60,806 bases of DNA, from positions 41,924 through 102,729 of the forward strand of contig CAJOEV010000009.1 of the NCBI GenBank assembly GCA_905233545.1. The letters are read 5' to 3'. Positions within the stretch are counted from its first letter, which is position 1. The number at the start of each line of letters is the position of its first letter. This DNA is from an uncultured Eubacterium sp. (lineage in GTDB: Bacteria; Bacillota; Clostridia; Oscillospirales; Acutalibacteraceae). Of the stretch, positions 7,632-16,429 are shown in pieces. The notes below the pieces were generated by a model. The model searched no databases. It worked only from the letters and a program-made list of their open reading frames with translations, and was not told the origin of the DNA. Position numbers and translations under genes: made by a program.

Positions 7632-8810
7632 ATGACAGAGCTTGAAAACAAAGCATTGGAAGAAGCTGTTGTAAAATTCCGTTCACTTATGGAAACACAG
7701 CTTGAAAGAGCAAAAAGGATTAAAGAGGACAAGGATTTCACAGATTTTGATGCTCTCGATAAAATCGTTATCGGCATCTGCGGCGGCGACGGAATCGGTC
7801 CCATCATCACCAAGGAAAGCCAGAGAGTTATTGAATTTCTCTTAAAGGACAAGGTTGAAAGCGGTAAGATTGAGTTCAAGGTTATCGACGGACTTACAAT
7901 CGAAAACCGTGCAGCAGTCGGTAAAGCAATTCCCGACGATGTTCTTGAAGAACTCAAAAAGTGCAATGTTATCCTTAAGGGTCCGACAACTACTCCCCGT
8001 CAGGGCGACCCGTGGCCGAACGTTGAAAGTGCAAATGTTGCAATGAGAAAAGAGCTTGACCTCTTTGCAAATATGCGTCCCGTTAAGGTTCCCGAAGAGG
8101 GCATTGACTGGACATTCTTCCGTGAGAACACCGAGGGCGGTTATGCAGTTGGCTCACACGGCGTTAACATCACTGACGACCTTGCAGTTGACTTTACTGT
8201 TGCTTCTCAGGAAGGCTGCGAAAGAATCGCAAAACTTGCATATGAATATGCAAAGAGAAACAATAAGGGCAAGGTTTCAATAATCACAAAGGCAAATATT
8301 ATTAAAACAACAGACGGAAAATTCCTCAACACAGCAAAGAAAATCGGCGAGGAATATCCCGAAATCGTTACCGATGACTGGTATGTTGACATAACAACCG
8401 CAAAGCTTATTGACCCCGCAAGAAGACGCGATTTCAAGGTTTTCGTTCTTCCCAATCTCTACGGTGATATCATCACTGACGAAGCTGCTGAATTCCAGGG
8501 CGGTGTTGGCACTGCAGGTTCAGCAAACATCGGTAAAAAATACGCTATGTTCGAAGCTATTCACGGCTCAGCTCCGAGAATGATAAGCGAAGGCAGAGGT
8601 CAGTATGCAGACCCGTGCTCAATGCTCAGAGCAACCGTTATGCTTCTTTCACACATTGGTTTCCAGAAGGAAGCAGATGCACTTGAAAAGGCTCTCGACA
8701 TCTGTATGTTCGAAGAGAAGAAGCTTACTATCACAGGCCGTGATACAGGCTGCACCTGCGAAGAATTCGGAAACTATGTTATGGACACAATAACCGAAAT
8801 TACAAAATAA
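7632..8810 (+). CDS. icd: isocitrate/isopropylmalate-family dehydrogenase, probable isocitrate dehydrogenase
   Basis: A 392-residue beta-decarboxylating dehydrogenase. GGDGIGP near residue 50 marks the dinucleotide fold; FRENTEGGYAVG carries substrate-binding residues; NLYGDIITDEAAEFQGGVG and EAIHGSAPR are the metal and cofactor segments of the family. Its place directly after aconitase makes isocitrate the likely substrate, giving 2-oxoglutarate and CO2; the family alone would also allow isopropylmalate. NAD or NADP preference is not settled here. AAAGGAG lies seven bases before the ATG. A repeat (7551-7612) fills the gap to acn, and rex follows 35 bp downstream, so the three genes probably share a transcript. 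Confidence 0.88.
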   Translation: MTELENKALEEAVVKFRSLMETQLERAKRIKEDKDFTDFDALDKIVIGICGGDGIGPIITKESQRVIEFLLKDKVESGKIEFKVIDGLTIENRAAVGKAIPDDVLEELKKCNVILKGPTTTPRQGDPWPNVESANVAMRKELDLFANMRPVKVPEEGIDWTFFRENTEGGYAVGSHGVNITDDLAVDFTVASQEGCERIAKLAYEYAKRNNKGKVSIITKANIIKTTDGKFLNTAKKIGEEYPEIVTDDWYVDITTAKLIDPARRRDFKVFVLPNLYGDIITDEAAEFQGGVGTAGSANIGKKYAMFEAIHGSAPRMISEGRGQYADPCSMLRATVMLLSHIGFQKEADALEKALDICMFEEKKLTITGRDTGCTCEEFGNYVMDTITEITK

Positions 8811-8845
8811 GCAATCTCCCACCAAAAAACACAGGAGATGATAAA

Positions 8846-9487
8846 ATGGAAAAAAACGATATTTCTATTTCCGTTATCAAAAGACTTCCCCGTTACTACA
8901 GATTTCTTGAAAAACTTAAGAACAACGGCATAGTCAGAATCAGTTCAAAAGAGCTTGCCGAGAGAATGGGGCTTACCGCTTCACAGATTCGCCATGACTT
9001 CAACTGCTTCGGCGGTTTCGGTCAGCAGGGCTACGGCTACAATGTTCCCGAACTGTATAACAGAATCGGCGAAATTCTCTGTATTGAAAGCGAAACAAAA
9101 GCCATTCTCATCGGCGCAGGAAACATCGGAAAAGCCGTTGCATCCAAACTTTTCACAGGAAACAGAGGCTTCAAGCTTGTCGGAATTTTTGATAAGAATG
9201 AAGCCATTTCGGGAAAGGTTATCAAAGGCATTCCCGTAAGGCATATCAATTATCTTGAAAACTTCTGTATTGATAATTCGCCTGAATGTGCAATAATCTG
9301 TATTCCTTCAAATGATATGAAGGAGCTTACTGATTTACTTTGCAGTCTCGGAATTAAATACTTCTGGAATTTTTCAAACTATGATATTGCAATGGCTCAT
9401 CCCGAGGTGCTTGTTGAAAGCGTTCATCTAACCGATTCGCTTATGACTCTCAGCTATCTTGCAAACAGCGGAGAAAATGAGGCATAA
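8846..9487 (+). CDS. rex: redox-sensing transcriptional repressor Rex
   Basis: A 213-residue Rex protein, which binds operator DNA when NADH is low and lets go when NADH rises. The N-terminal winged helix includes RLPRYYRFLEKL and ASQIRHDFNCFGGFG; the Rossmann domain has the GxGxxG fingerprint IGAGNIGKA (Gly90, Gly92, Gly95). The C-terminal helix that swaps between subunits is present. AGGAGATG lies before the ATG. In Clostridia, Rex controls fermentation and electron-bifurcating genes; here it lies behind the citrate-branch dehydrogenase, and the palindrome at 5577-5591 may be its own control site. Confidence 0.96.
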   Translation: MEKNDISISVIKRLPRYYRFLEKLKNNGIVRISSKELAERMGLTASQIRHDFNCFGGFGQQGYGYNVPELYNRIGEILCIESETKAILIGAGNIGKAVASKLFTGNRGFKLVGIFDKNEAISGKVIKGIPVRHINYLENFCIDNSPECAIICIPSNDMKELTDLLCSLGIKYFWNFSNYDIAMAHPEVLVESVHLTDSLMTLSYLANSGENEA

Positions 9488-9489
9488 CT

Positions 9490-10164
9490 ATGGAAAAAAT
9501 CACAAATAAAGAAATAATTGACGTTGTTAAGTTTTCCGATGATAAGCTTATTTTTGTTCAGAGAAATCCGCTCAGCGACCCGAACGATTTTAAAGCGGAT
9601 TACTACATAATCAACTTCACAACGGGTGTTCGTGAGGTTGTCACAAAGAAGGCTTATCTTCTTAAGAAATTCGGCGCAGCAAGTGAAAAAATCTGTGAGA
9701 TGATTAAGGATTTTATTAAGTGCCAGGCAATGATTCTCAAGGATAAATCCGTTTTGGTTGTTTTTCCAAACGGACAAATTGGTCTTTTCTCCCCCGAGGG
9801 TGACCTGCTCTGGAACAAGGAACTCAGTTTTAACGGTTCCCCCGTATTCTCTCTTGCTGAAGATGAGGACGCGTTCTGGTGCGTTTGTAAGGACGAGAAC
9901 AGCGTTATGAGATACAGCACGGACAATTTCGCCGTTGACATAAGAATCGGCTCAAAAGACGCTCAGACTTTCTCTGAGCCCGACTTTGTTTCGGCGGACG
10001 AAAAGTATGTTTATGTCTGCTGTAAAAACCGCGTTCGTAAAATCGATAAAGAAACACTCATAGTCAGCAGTATTGATGATTATTTCCCGAATCTCAGCAG
10101 ATTCTACCGATTCAAAGATGTTTCAATCATCTGCTGCAGCGACGGATTATATTTTGATAATTAA
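9490..10164 (+). CDS. conserved hypothetical, beta-propeller-like
   Basis: A 224-residue protein starting two bases after the rex stop, so almost surely translated with it. I do not recognise a named family. The sequence alternates short beta strands with repeated patterns such as SVLVVFPNGQIGLFSPEGDLLW, typical of a few blades of a WD40/PQQ-like propeller, too few for a closed ring (split here: VLVVFPNGQIG, LFSPEGDLLW). There is no signal peptide or membrane segment, so it should be cytoplasmic. Six cysteines are scattered in the second half. The coupling with rex suggests, but does not prove, a link to redox control. Confidence 0.7.
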   Translation: MEKITNKEIIDVVKFSDDKLIFVQRNPLSDPNDFKADYYIINFTTGVREVVTKKAYLLKKFGAASEKICEMIKDFIKCQAMILKDKSVLVVFPNGQIGLFSPEGDLLWNKELSFNGSPVFSLAEDEDAFWCVCKDENSVMRYSTDNFAVDIRIGSKDAQTFSEPDFVSADEKYVYVCCKNRVRKIDKETLIVSSIDDYFPNLSRFYRFKDVSIICCSDGLYFDN

Positions 10165-10179
10165 AAAGGATTAGACACA

Positions 10180-11886
10180 ATGAAAAAAACACTATCAATA
10201 CTATTATCAATATTGATTCTTTTCAGCGTTTTTTCTGCTTTTAACACTGATTCATATCTTTTTGAAAACACTGCATATGCTACGGAGAAAACCTCCGATA
10301 ACAGAATTGACATCAGCAGTGCAAGCGTTGAAGGACTTTATTCAAAAGTATATTCAGGAAAAAGCAAACGACCGATTATCAGTGTTATTCTTGGAAATGT
10401 ATATTTAGTTAATCACAGAGATTTCACTGTCAGTTATTCAAACAACGTAAATGTCGGAACGGCAAGTGTTAAAATTACGGGCATTGGAGATTATACAGGC
10501 ACTATTTACAAAACTTTCAGGATAATTCCCCAATCAACAAAGATAACAAAGCTGAAGCCTTATTACAAAAAAATGGGTGTTATCTGGAACAAAAAAACAA
10601 TCCAGACAACGGGCTATCAGATTCAGTTCAGTCTTAATAAAAGTTTTAAAGACTCAAAAAAGATTCATGTTCGCTCAAACACTCAGACAACAAGAGTAAT
10701 AAAAGGGCTCAAAACCAAGAAAAGATATTATGTACGCATAAGAACATATAAACTAATCGGCGAAAAGTATTATTACTCCAAGTGGTCAAAAACAGCGGAT
10801 GTTAAAACCCTTGCTACCCTGGCGGATGAACAGACCACCTATGTAAAATTTGTTGCAGTCGGCGATAATCTTATTCATAAAGAACTTATTGCATCTGGTG
10901 AAAAATCCGACGGAACAAGAGATTACCACTCATTTTACTCAAAAACTAAAAAGTATATTCAAAAAGCGGATATTGCTTCCATAAACCAGGAAACAATTCT
11001 CGGCGGCGATGTTGCTCCCTATTCTGGCTTCCCTAAATTCAACTCTCCGCAGGAGGTTGGCGATGCTGTTGCAGACACGGGTTTTGACATTATGACCCTT
11101 GCAACAAATCACTACTACGATGCAGGTATGAAGGGTATCACCTCAGCATTAACCTTCATGCAAACCAAGCATCCCGAAGTAAAAACGGTTGGTCTTTATA
11201 AAACAAAAAGCGAAAGCAAAAAGATAACATATATCACTAAGAATAATATCAAAATTGCTGTACTTAACTATTGCTACAGACCCGAAACGAGTCAGAATCC
11301 CGCAAGACCAAGCAGCAAACCCTGGCTTTTCACCAATCTTAACGAACAAGCAAAAATCAAGAGTGATGTTATAACGGCAAAGAAGAATGCAGATATTGTA
11401 ATTGCTTATCCTCACTGGGGTAAGGAATACAATATGACGGTTACAAGTTATATGGAAAAATGCACCAAAATGTTTTCTGATTTAGGCGTTGATATAGTTA
11501 TCGGCACTCACCCGCATGTTATTGCACCCGTTAAGTGGGTTAAGAACAGTAAAACAGGAAAGAAAATGCTTGTTTACTATTCTCTGGGAAATTATGTCAG
11601 CTTTCAGGATACCACAACACCGAAAATGCTTGAGGGTATGGCTCAGTTCACCTTAAAAAAAGAGGACGGAGAGGTTAAAATCCTTAATCCAAAAATGATG
11701 CCGATGGTTAACTACATAACCAGAAAAACATCTAATTCTCAAAAATTCAATATTTCTGCTGTACCGCTGAAAGATTATACCGATGAAATGGCAAAAAAAC
11801 ATTTGCAGCCGGAACTTGCTGAAAGAAAGAAGCTTGTTAAGCTTTTTGAAAAAACAGTTTCAAAGTCTTTCAGAGGAGAATATTAA
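10180..11886 (+). CDS. secreted CapA-family protein with an Fn3-like domain
   Basis: A 568-residue exported protein. Residues 1-35 form a signal peptide. A short beta domain (~50-115) and a fibronectin-III-like domain (~120-215, with KLKPYYKKMGVIW and RYYVRIRTYKL) precede a CapA/YwtB metallophosphoesterase-like domain from about residue 222 to 545. CapA motifs visible are VGDNLIHKE, INQETILGG, LATNHYYDAG, YPHWGKEY and IGTHPHV. CapA proteins act in poly-gamma-glutamate capsule or envelope metabolism; the exact substrate here is unknown. AAAAAGGA precedes the ATG. It probably acts on the cell surface together with the convergent glucosaminidase, with which it shares a terminator. Confidence 0.88.
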   Translation: MKKTLSILLSILILFSVFSAFNTDSYLFENTAYATEKTSDNRIDISSASVEGLYSKVYSGKSKRPIISVILGNVYLVNHRDFTVSYSNNVNVGTASVKITGIGDYTGTIYKTFRIIPQSTKITKLKPYYKKMGVIWNKKTIQTTGYQIQFSLNKSFKDSKKIHVRSNTQTTRVIKGLKTKKRYYVRIRTYKLIGEKYYYSKWSKTADVKTLATLADEQTTYVKFVAVGDNLIHKELIASGEKSDGTRDYHSFYSKTKKYIQKADIASINQETILGGDVAPYSGFPKFNSPQEVGDAVADTGFDIMTLATNHYYDAGMKGITSALTFMQTKHPEVKTVGLYKTKSESKKITYITKNNIKIAVLNYCYRPETSQNPARPSSKPWLFTNLNEQAKIKSDVITAKKNADIVIAYPHWGKEYNMTVTSYMEKCTKMFSDLGVDIVIGTHPHVIAPVKWVKNSKTGKKMLVYYSLGNYVSFQDTTTPKMLEGMAQFTLKKEDGEVKILNPKMMPMVNYITRKTSNSQKFNISAVPLKDYTDEMAKKHLQPELAERKKLVKLFEKTVSKSFRGEY

Positions 11887-11892
11887 AAAATT

Positions 11893-11923
11893 GCCTGTGC
11901 TGAAAATCAGCACAGGCTTTTCT
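11893..11923. terminator. bidirectional terminator
   Basis: An 11-bp stem, GCCTGTGCTGA with TCAGCACAGGC, has an AAA loop, T-rich sequence on the right and A-rich sequence on the left. It ends the CapA gene and the convergent glucosaminidase gene. Confidence 0.9.
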
Positions 11924-11927
11924 TTTT

Positions 11928-14033
11928 TTACTTTGATTTAACTGATTTAACCTTGCTCCAGCGGCTGTGAATTTTATCATCGCCTACATTTTTATATGTT
12001 CGTATCTTGATATAATAAGTTACGCCTTTGGTAAAGTTCTTGCCGACATGGGAGGTCTTTTTCTTTGAAGAGATAAACTTCTTTGCAACAACGTTGTCAA
12101 ACTGCTTGTCCCTTGCATACCAGATTTCATATCCGTCCTCCGCGCCCGGAGCTTTACTCCAGACGGCTTTAATCTTTGTTTCCGAAGGTGAGCTAAGAGA
12201 TTTAAGAGTTACCCTTTTCGGATTCATTCTTACCGAAACAGTTTTGCTTTTTACGCTTGTTCGAAGCTTTGCATCCTTTACATAAGCGCGCACAGCATAG
12301 GAATATTTTTCAGCGCTGGTAAGGTTTTTAAATGTTACTGAAGTATTCTTTCTGCCCTTGACAGTTTTTTTGTATATATATTTCTTCTTTGAAGAGCTGT
12401 AGCTGTATACTCTGTATCCTCTTGCAGCGCTTACTGCGTCCCATTTAAGTGTAACACTTGTTGCACCGTGGTCCTTAACCCTCAGGTTTTTAACCTTTTC
12501 GGGACAGGTGTATCTGTAGCTCTTGCCTGAATAATCACGCCATTTGCTTTTAGCGTATGCCTTTACTCTTACTCTGTATTTTGTTGCGGGAGATAAGTTT
12601 CTCAGTGTTGCCTTGTTTGTTGTAACAATTTTATCGTAAATGTTACCGGTTGATACATTTTTAATCTCAACCTTGTACTTGGTAGCGCCCGAAAACTTTT
12701 TCCATTTGTACTTAAGAGTTGTCTTTGAACTGTGTGTAAGAGTCAGTCCCTTAACTGCATTGTCATTATCTTCATCATCGTCACCCGGGTCAACAACATC
12801 GGGATAGTCCTCTCTTTCGGAAACCTCCGACTGACCCTGCTTGCATGCCTTTGCAGGCATATTCCTGAATACGGGAATGTAGAACGTCTTTTTGCTCTTA
12901 AGCACAGAGGCGTTTTTATATGCTCTGTATGCAATAGCAGAAGCGTTTGAAGCTCCGTTGACGCTTACCATATATTCATGACCGTAGAGCGACGGAGAAT
13001 CCTTATTTACATTGAATTTCTGAAGGTATCCCGTGTACTGATATTTAAGATATCCGTCTGCAATAAACTCGGCGCCGTAATAGATTGTTTTATACGGGTT
13101 TGTCCACGGTCTGCCGTAGTTGAAATACTGTGTATTACAATCGGCTTTAAGAACATATCCGACTGCTCCGCCCTTTGTGTATGTGCTTGAATACTTGTTA
13201 TAAAGCCTTACTTTATAATACTTTCCTTTTGAAGAAATGTAGCACATATAATGACCCGAAGATACAGAGGTTGTGCTGCCCGTTCCTTTTTTGCTGTCGG
13301 AATCATAGCTTGAATAAAGCGTTGTCGATTTATTCGCCTTCATAAATCCCGTTGCCCAGTGCAAGCCGTCGCTCGCAGTGGAATAAGCACCTATACTGTA
13401 GTAGTTATATATTCCCAAAAACGGTTCCCTTGTTCCGCAGGTTCCGCCTACGGAAGGGGTTGTTGAACCAACCTCCTGAACAATTTTTGCAGCCAGAAAA
13501 TATGAAGCAAGTCCGCTGTTTTTTGCTGCCGCTTTTATAGCGCTTGAATATTTAACCTTTTCTCCGTCGGAATTCTTATAAGTTGCATCCTTTTGCTCGG
13601 TGGTTTTATATTTGATATATGCATCCTTCATCCAGGTTGTTGAAATAATTGATTCAATTCCGCTTATTTTCTGTGATGAGTCATATTTTATCGATTCAAA
13701 TTGGAAAATATGCTGTTCATCCAGCCAGTTTCTCGGGTCCATATAGTATTTAACGGTTGACTCCGATGCAACGCTTCCGTTTAGCTTCTGATTGCTTGCA
13801 GGAGAACGCTCTCCGTTAACTGCACTCTGCCAGTCAAGGTCCGTTCTGAACGGCTTGAAAACCCAGTTCGGATACTTTTCATGAAGTTCAACAAGGTCAT
13901 CAACATAGCTTTTCGGAAAGCCCTTGTCAAGCAATTTTTGTCTGTATGTTTTTGCATATGTATCAACAGGCATAGCGAACATGCTAAGTGTCATTACAAT
14001 ACAAAGTATTAAAGATGCAATTCTTTTCATCAC
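11928..14033 (-). CDS. secreted beta-N-acetylglucosaminidase with Fn3 domains
   Basis: A 701-residue cell-wall hydrolase. Residues 1-27 are a signal peptide. Residues ~95-400 form a GH73-like glucosaminidase domain with GLASYFLAAKIVQEVG, where Glu187 is the likely catalytic acid, then EPFLGIYNYYSIGAY. A Glu/Asp-rich linker (~405-425) leads to three fibronectin-III-type repeats (~427-510, 515-605, 610-700), each with the pattern TLKYKW...GATKYKV or equivalent and a Y-x-V-R-V-x-A/T-Y end. It should cut glycan strands in peptidoglycan during growth or separation. AGAGGT precedes the ATG. A promoter with TTGACA lies upstream (14065-14093). Confidence 0.9.
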   Translation of the reverse strand: MMKRIASLILCIVMTLSMFAMPVDTYAKTYRQKLLDKGFPKSYVDDLVELHEKYPNWVFKPFRTDLDWQSAVNGERSPASNQKLNGSVASESTVKYYMDPRNWLDEQHIFQFESIKYDSSQKISGIESIISTTWMKDAYIKYKTTEQKDATYKNSDGEKVKYSSAIKAAAKNSGLASYFLAAKIVQEVGSTTPSVGGTCGTREPFLGIYNYYSIGAYSTASDGLHWATGFMKANKSTTLYSSYDSDSKKGTGSTTSVSSGHYMCYISSKGKYYKVRLYNKYSSTYTKGGAVGYVLKADCNTQYFNYGRPWTNPYKTIYYGAEFIADGYLKYQYTGYLQKFNVNKDSPSLYGHEYMVSVNGASNASAIAYRAYKNASVLKSKKTFYIPVFRNMPAKACKQGQSEVSEREDYPDVVDPGDDDEDNDNAVKGLTLTHSSKTTLKYKWKKFSGATKYKVEIKNVSTGNIYDKIVTTNKATLRNLSPATKYRVRVKAYAKSKWRDYSGKSYRYTCPEKVKNLRVKDHGATSVTLKWDAVSAARGYRVYSYSSSKKKYIYKKTVKGRKNTSVTFKNLTSAEKYSYAVRAYVKDAKLRTSVKSKTVSVRMNPKRVTLKSLSSPSETKIKAVWSKAPGAEDGYEIWYARDKQFDNVVAKKFISSKKKTSHVGKNFTKGVTYYIKIRTYKNVGDDKIHSRWSKVKSVKSK

Positions 14034-14064
14034 GGATACCTCTTAATAAAACATTGTTATTTTT

Positions 14065-14093
14065 ATGATAACATTTTGTAATAGTTTTGTCAA
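14065..14093 (-). promoter_or_regulatory. promoter of the glucosaminidase gene
   Basis: On the minus strand TTGACA (14088-14093) and TATCAT (14065-14070) are 17 bp apart, 32 bp from the ATG. It is divergent from the next promoter. Confidence 0.7.
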
Positions 14094-14108
14094 TTATAAT
14101 TATAGTTC

Positions 14109-14137
14109 TTGATATTAAGTTCATTATTGTGTATAAT
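14109..14137 (+). promoter_or_regulatory. promoter of the XRE regulator gene
   Basis: TTGATA (14109-14114) and TATAAT (14132-14137) are 17 bp apart, ending 32 bp before the TTG start. Confidence 0.75.
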
Positions 14138-14169
14138 TCAATAGAAACAAGTCGAAAAGAGGGTTTAAC

Positions 14170-14577
14170 TTGGATATTGATAATTCTCAGGTAAGAAAAA
14201 ATATTGCAAATAATCTGAAAAATCTTCGAAAAGAATATGAAATGACGCAGAAAAACGTTTCCGATGTTCTCGGCATTGATGCTTCATCATACAGAAACTG
14301 GGAAAACGAGAGGTCTGTTCCGAGTATTTCGGCACTGTATGAGCTTTCAAAAATCTTCAAGGTATCCGTTAATGATATATGCGGTATTGAGGACGAAGGA
14401 AAGGGCAAAATCTATGTTGCCAAGGATAATGATTACAACAAAAAAATGTACGGAGAAAGCAAAATTACCGAACTTGACACATATGAAAAACAGCTTGTTA
14501 TGCAGATTAGAAGGCTGACAAACGAAGATAAAAGAAAAGTCGGAAAATGCATTTCGGATTTGCTGAAAAACGAATAA
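14170..14577 (+). CDS. XRE-family transcriptional regulator
   Basis: A 135-residue protein with an N-terminal helix-turn-helix of the Cro/CI (XRE) type at residues ~8-65. The recognition part is MTQKNVSDVLGIDASSYRNW followed by the usual ENERSVPS turn. The C-terminal half is charged and helical with no known ligand domain and may serve in dimer formation. The TTG start is supported by AGAGGG seven bases upstream. It faces away from the glucosaminidase gene across a shared promoter region, so control of that gene or of itself is a natural guess. A strong terminator follows. Confidence 0.9.
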   Translation: MDIDNSQVRKNIANNLKNLRKEYEMTQKNVSDVLGIDASSYRNWENERSVPSISALYELSKIFKVSVNDICGIEDEGKGKIYVAKDNDYNKKMYGESKITELDTYEKQLVMQIRRLTNEDKRKVGKCISDLLKNE

Positions 14578-14584
14578 ATAATTA

Positions 14585-14617
14585 ACGCCTGAACGTTTTT
14601 TCGTTCAGGCGTTTTTA
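14585..14617. terminator. bidirectional terminator
   Basis: An 11-bp stem, ACGCCTGAACG with CGTTCAGGCGT, followed by TTTTATT. It ends the XRE gene; on the other strand it follows the stop of the methyltransferase at 14618. Confidence 0.88.
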
Positions 14618-15403
14618 TTAGTCTCTTTTTTTCTTTAGTATGTATTTTGCGTGGGTTGGAGTTGTTACCGTAATACCGTATTCCTTTGCAATCCACCATT
14701 TGAGATACGGGAGGATATAGTTGTCGCTGTAAACAATTTCATAATTATCGGGTATTTGCTGCAAAAAGCCTTCAACCGTAATCGGAAAATAGTTTTCAAC
14801 CAATTCTCTTTGAAGATTGCCGTTATTAAGATACTGGGATTTCAGAATAAAGTGAAGATACGATGCTTCATTTTCCATTTCACCCCAAATATCGCAATAC
14901 TGTTTATAAAGCTGAGTATATGCAGGAGGAACAACAATATTTTGCGTTTCAATCGGCGCTGAATGTGTTTTTTGGGAAAGCATCATATCCCTGAACGAAA
15001 CATATTTAAAGCCAGACTTGAAAACTCTGTCCCAGAATTCCTCAATTTCATCATTGGTGCAATAGGAATAGACCTCGTGAATAACACTTGAAAGGTTCAG
15101 AAGGCTGCTTTCAGGCGAACAGGCTGTTCTGTTCCAATCATCGGTAACTTCAACCTCCGGGAATATTCTGTGAGCCGCCTCAACCATCTGCTCGCTTTTA
15201 TCATAACCGATATAAGTATATTCGGGAAACATATCCTTCAAAAACTTTATCAGAGAACCGTCTGCACAGCCGAAATCAACTATTGTGTCAATCGGTTCAA
15301 ATATTTTATCAATGAAAAATGCCTTGTCGACAAGCGATTTTCTCATCGCGCTAAGGTATTGCTGTTGATTAATAATTGTATCGGGAATTGTACTCGTTTC
15401 CAT
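14618..15403 (-). CDS. class I SAM-dependent methyltransferase
   Basis: A 261-residue methyltransferase-like protein. Motif I is IVDFGCADGSLIKFL near residue 42, followed by YIGYDKSEQMVEAA, whose Asp binds the ribose of SAM, and LLNLSSVIHEVYSY as motif IV/post. The C-terminal 110 residues are helical and aromatic-rich and probably choose the substrate, which I cannot name. The ATG at 15403 is preferred since AAAAGGA lies eight bases upstream; an ATG three codons earlier touches that site, and upstream in-frame ATGs have none. It is a single-gene unit between two terminators. Confidence 0.8.
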   Translation of the reverse strand: METSTIPDTIINQQQYLSAMRKSLVDKAFFIDKIFEPIDTIVDFGCADGSLIKFLKDMFPEYTYIGYDKSEQMVEAAHRIFPEVEVTDDWNRTACSPESSLLNLSSVIHEVYSYCTNDEIEEFWDRVFKSGFKYVSFRDMMLSQKTHSAPIETQNIVVPPAYTQLYKQYCDIWGEMENEASYLHFILKSQYLNNGNLQRELVENYFPITVEGFLQQIPDNYEIVYSDNYILPYLKWWIAKEYGITVTTPTHAKYILKKKRD

Positions 15404-15490
15404 CTTTTTCATCCTTTTTATGAATTTGAATACAACAATTATATAATGAGAATTTGTGTATTTCAAGCAAAAAATGCCAAACAAAAGAAA

Positions 15491-15522
15491 AAACACAGAG
15501 CTTAACCGTAAGCTCTGTGTTT
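15491..15522 (-). terminator. terminator after the HIT-phosphoribosyltransferase genes
   Basis: A 14-bp stem, AAACACAGAGCTTA with TAAGCTCTGTGTTT, has a four-base loop and is followed on the minus strand by TTCTTTTG. It ends the transcript from alaS and its neighbours. Confidence 0.85.
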
Positions 15523-15531
15523 TATTAACAC

Positions 15532-16098
15532 TTATTTAAAGAAGAGAGGAAGCTTTTCGAGATAAATAATATCGTCTCTCTCAGCACTTTCGCCCTCTGC
15601 AAGAGGCGCACAGCTTGCAACAATATTACCGCCGAACTTCTTAACAAGTTCCTCAACAGCCTTAAGGCTCTCGCCTGTTGAAATAACATCGTCAACAATA
15701 AGAACTCTCTTGCCTGTTAACAAATCGCCATCCTCATGGCCGAGATAAAGGACCTGTTCTTTCTGAGTGGTTATTGAACGAACGCTGGCTTTAACAGGGT
15801 TGTCCATATAAACCTTAACACCCTTTCTTGCAACGATGTATTTCTTTCCGCTCTGCTTGCTCATCTCATATGCAAGAGGAATTGATTTAGCCTCGGGAGT
15901 AACAATATAGTCAAACTCAGGGACCTTTTTTAGCAAATCCCTTGCACAGCATTCTGCAAGTTCAACATCACCGAAAAGAATGAATGCGGCAATATCAAGA
16001 TTATCTGAAACCGAAAACTTCTGGAGCTGTCTTGTTAATCCTGCGATATGAAGCTCATAAAATTCGTCTTCTTTTCTTTCCATTCCTTTAACTATCAT
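15532..16098 (-). CDS. phosphoribosyltransferase-family protein (Apt-like)
   Basis: A 188-residue protein with a type I phosphoribosyltransferase fold. The PRPP loop is RVLIVDDVISTGESLKA near residue 130, and FDYIVTPEAKSIPLAYEMS precedes it as in adenine and xanthine phosphoribosyltransferases. It would join a purine base to PRPP in salvage, but the hood region does not settle the base. It overlaps the HIT gene by four bases (ATGA), so translation is coupled. Adenine phosphoribosyltransferase is the best guess; a regulator of the PurR type is less likely because there is no winged helix. Confidence 0.8.
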   Translation of the reverse strand: MIVKGMERKEDEFYELHIAGLTRQLQKFSVSDNLDIAAFILFGDVELAECCARDLLKKVPEFDYIVTPEAKSIPLAYEMSKQSGKKYIVARKGVKVYMDNPVKASVRSITTQKEQVLYLGHEDGDLLTGKRVLIVDDVISTGESLKAVEELVKKFGGNIVASCAPLAEGESAERDDIIYLEKLPLFFK

Positions 16099-16427
16099 AT
16101 TATTTTCTCCCCTAACTTAGTTCCGCCTATGAGATGAAAATGCAGGTGCATAACACTCTGGCCTGCATCCTCACCGCAGTTATTGATAATTCTGTATGAG
16201 GTTATTCCCTGCTCTTTTGCAATTTCGGAAAGCTTTTCAAAAATGTGAGCAACATATTTGCTGTTTTCGCCGTTTATATCATTAACGGATTCGATATGCA
16301 CTTTCGGAACTGCGAGAATATGAACGGGTGCAACGGGGTTTAAATCCCAAAATGCAAGCATCATATCATCTTCATAAACTTTTTTGCTTGGAATATTACC
16401 ATTAACTATTTCACAAAAAACGCACAT
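16095..16427 (-). CDS. HIT-family nucleotide hydrolase (HinT-like)
   Basis: A 110-residue histidine-triad protein. The triad is in VMHLHFHLIGG with His94, His96 and His98; N-terminal CVFCEIVNGNIPS is typical and may bind zinc through Cys2 and Cys5. HinT enzymes split aminoacyl- or aminoalkyl-phosphoramidate nucleotides. The gene lies two bases after alaS, and HinT proteins elsewhere act on aminoacyl-adenylates released by tRNA synthetases, so the pairing makes functional sense. The AGGAGAATAACT stretch before the ATG overlaps the alaS stop region. Confidence 0.95.
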   Translation of the reverse strand: MCVFCEIVNGNIPSKKVYEDDMMLAFWDLNPVAPVHILAVPKVHIESVNDINGENSKYVAHIFEKLSEIAKEQGITSYRIINNCGEDAGQSVMHLHFHLIGGTKLGEKII

Positions 16428-16429
16428 AG

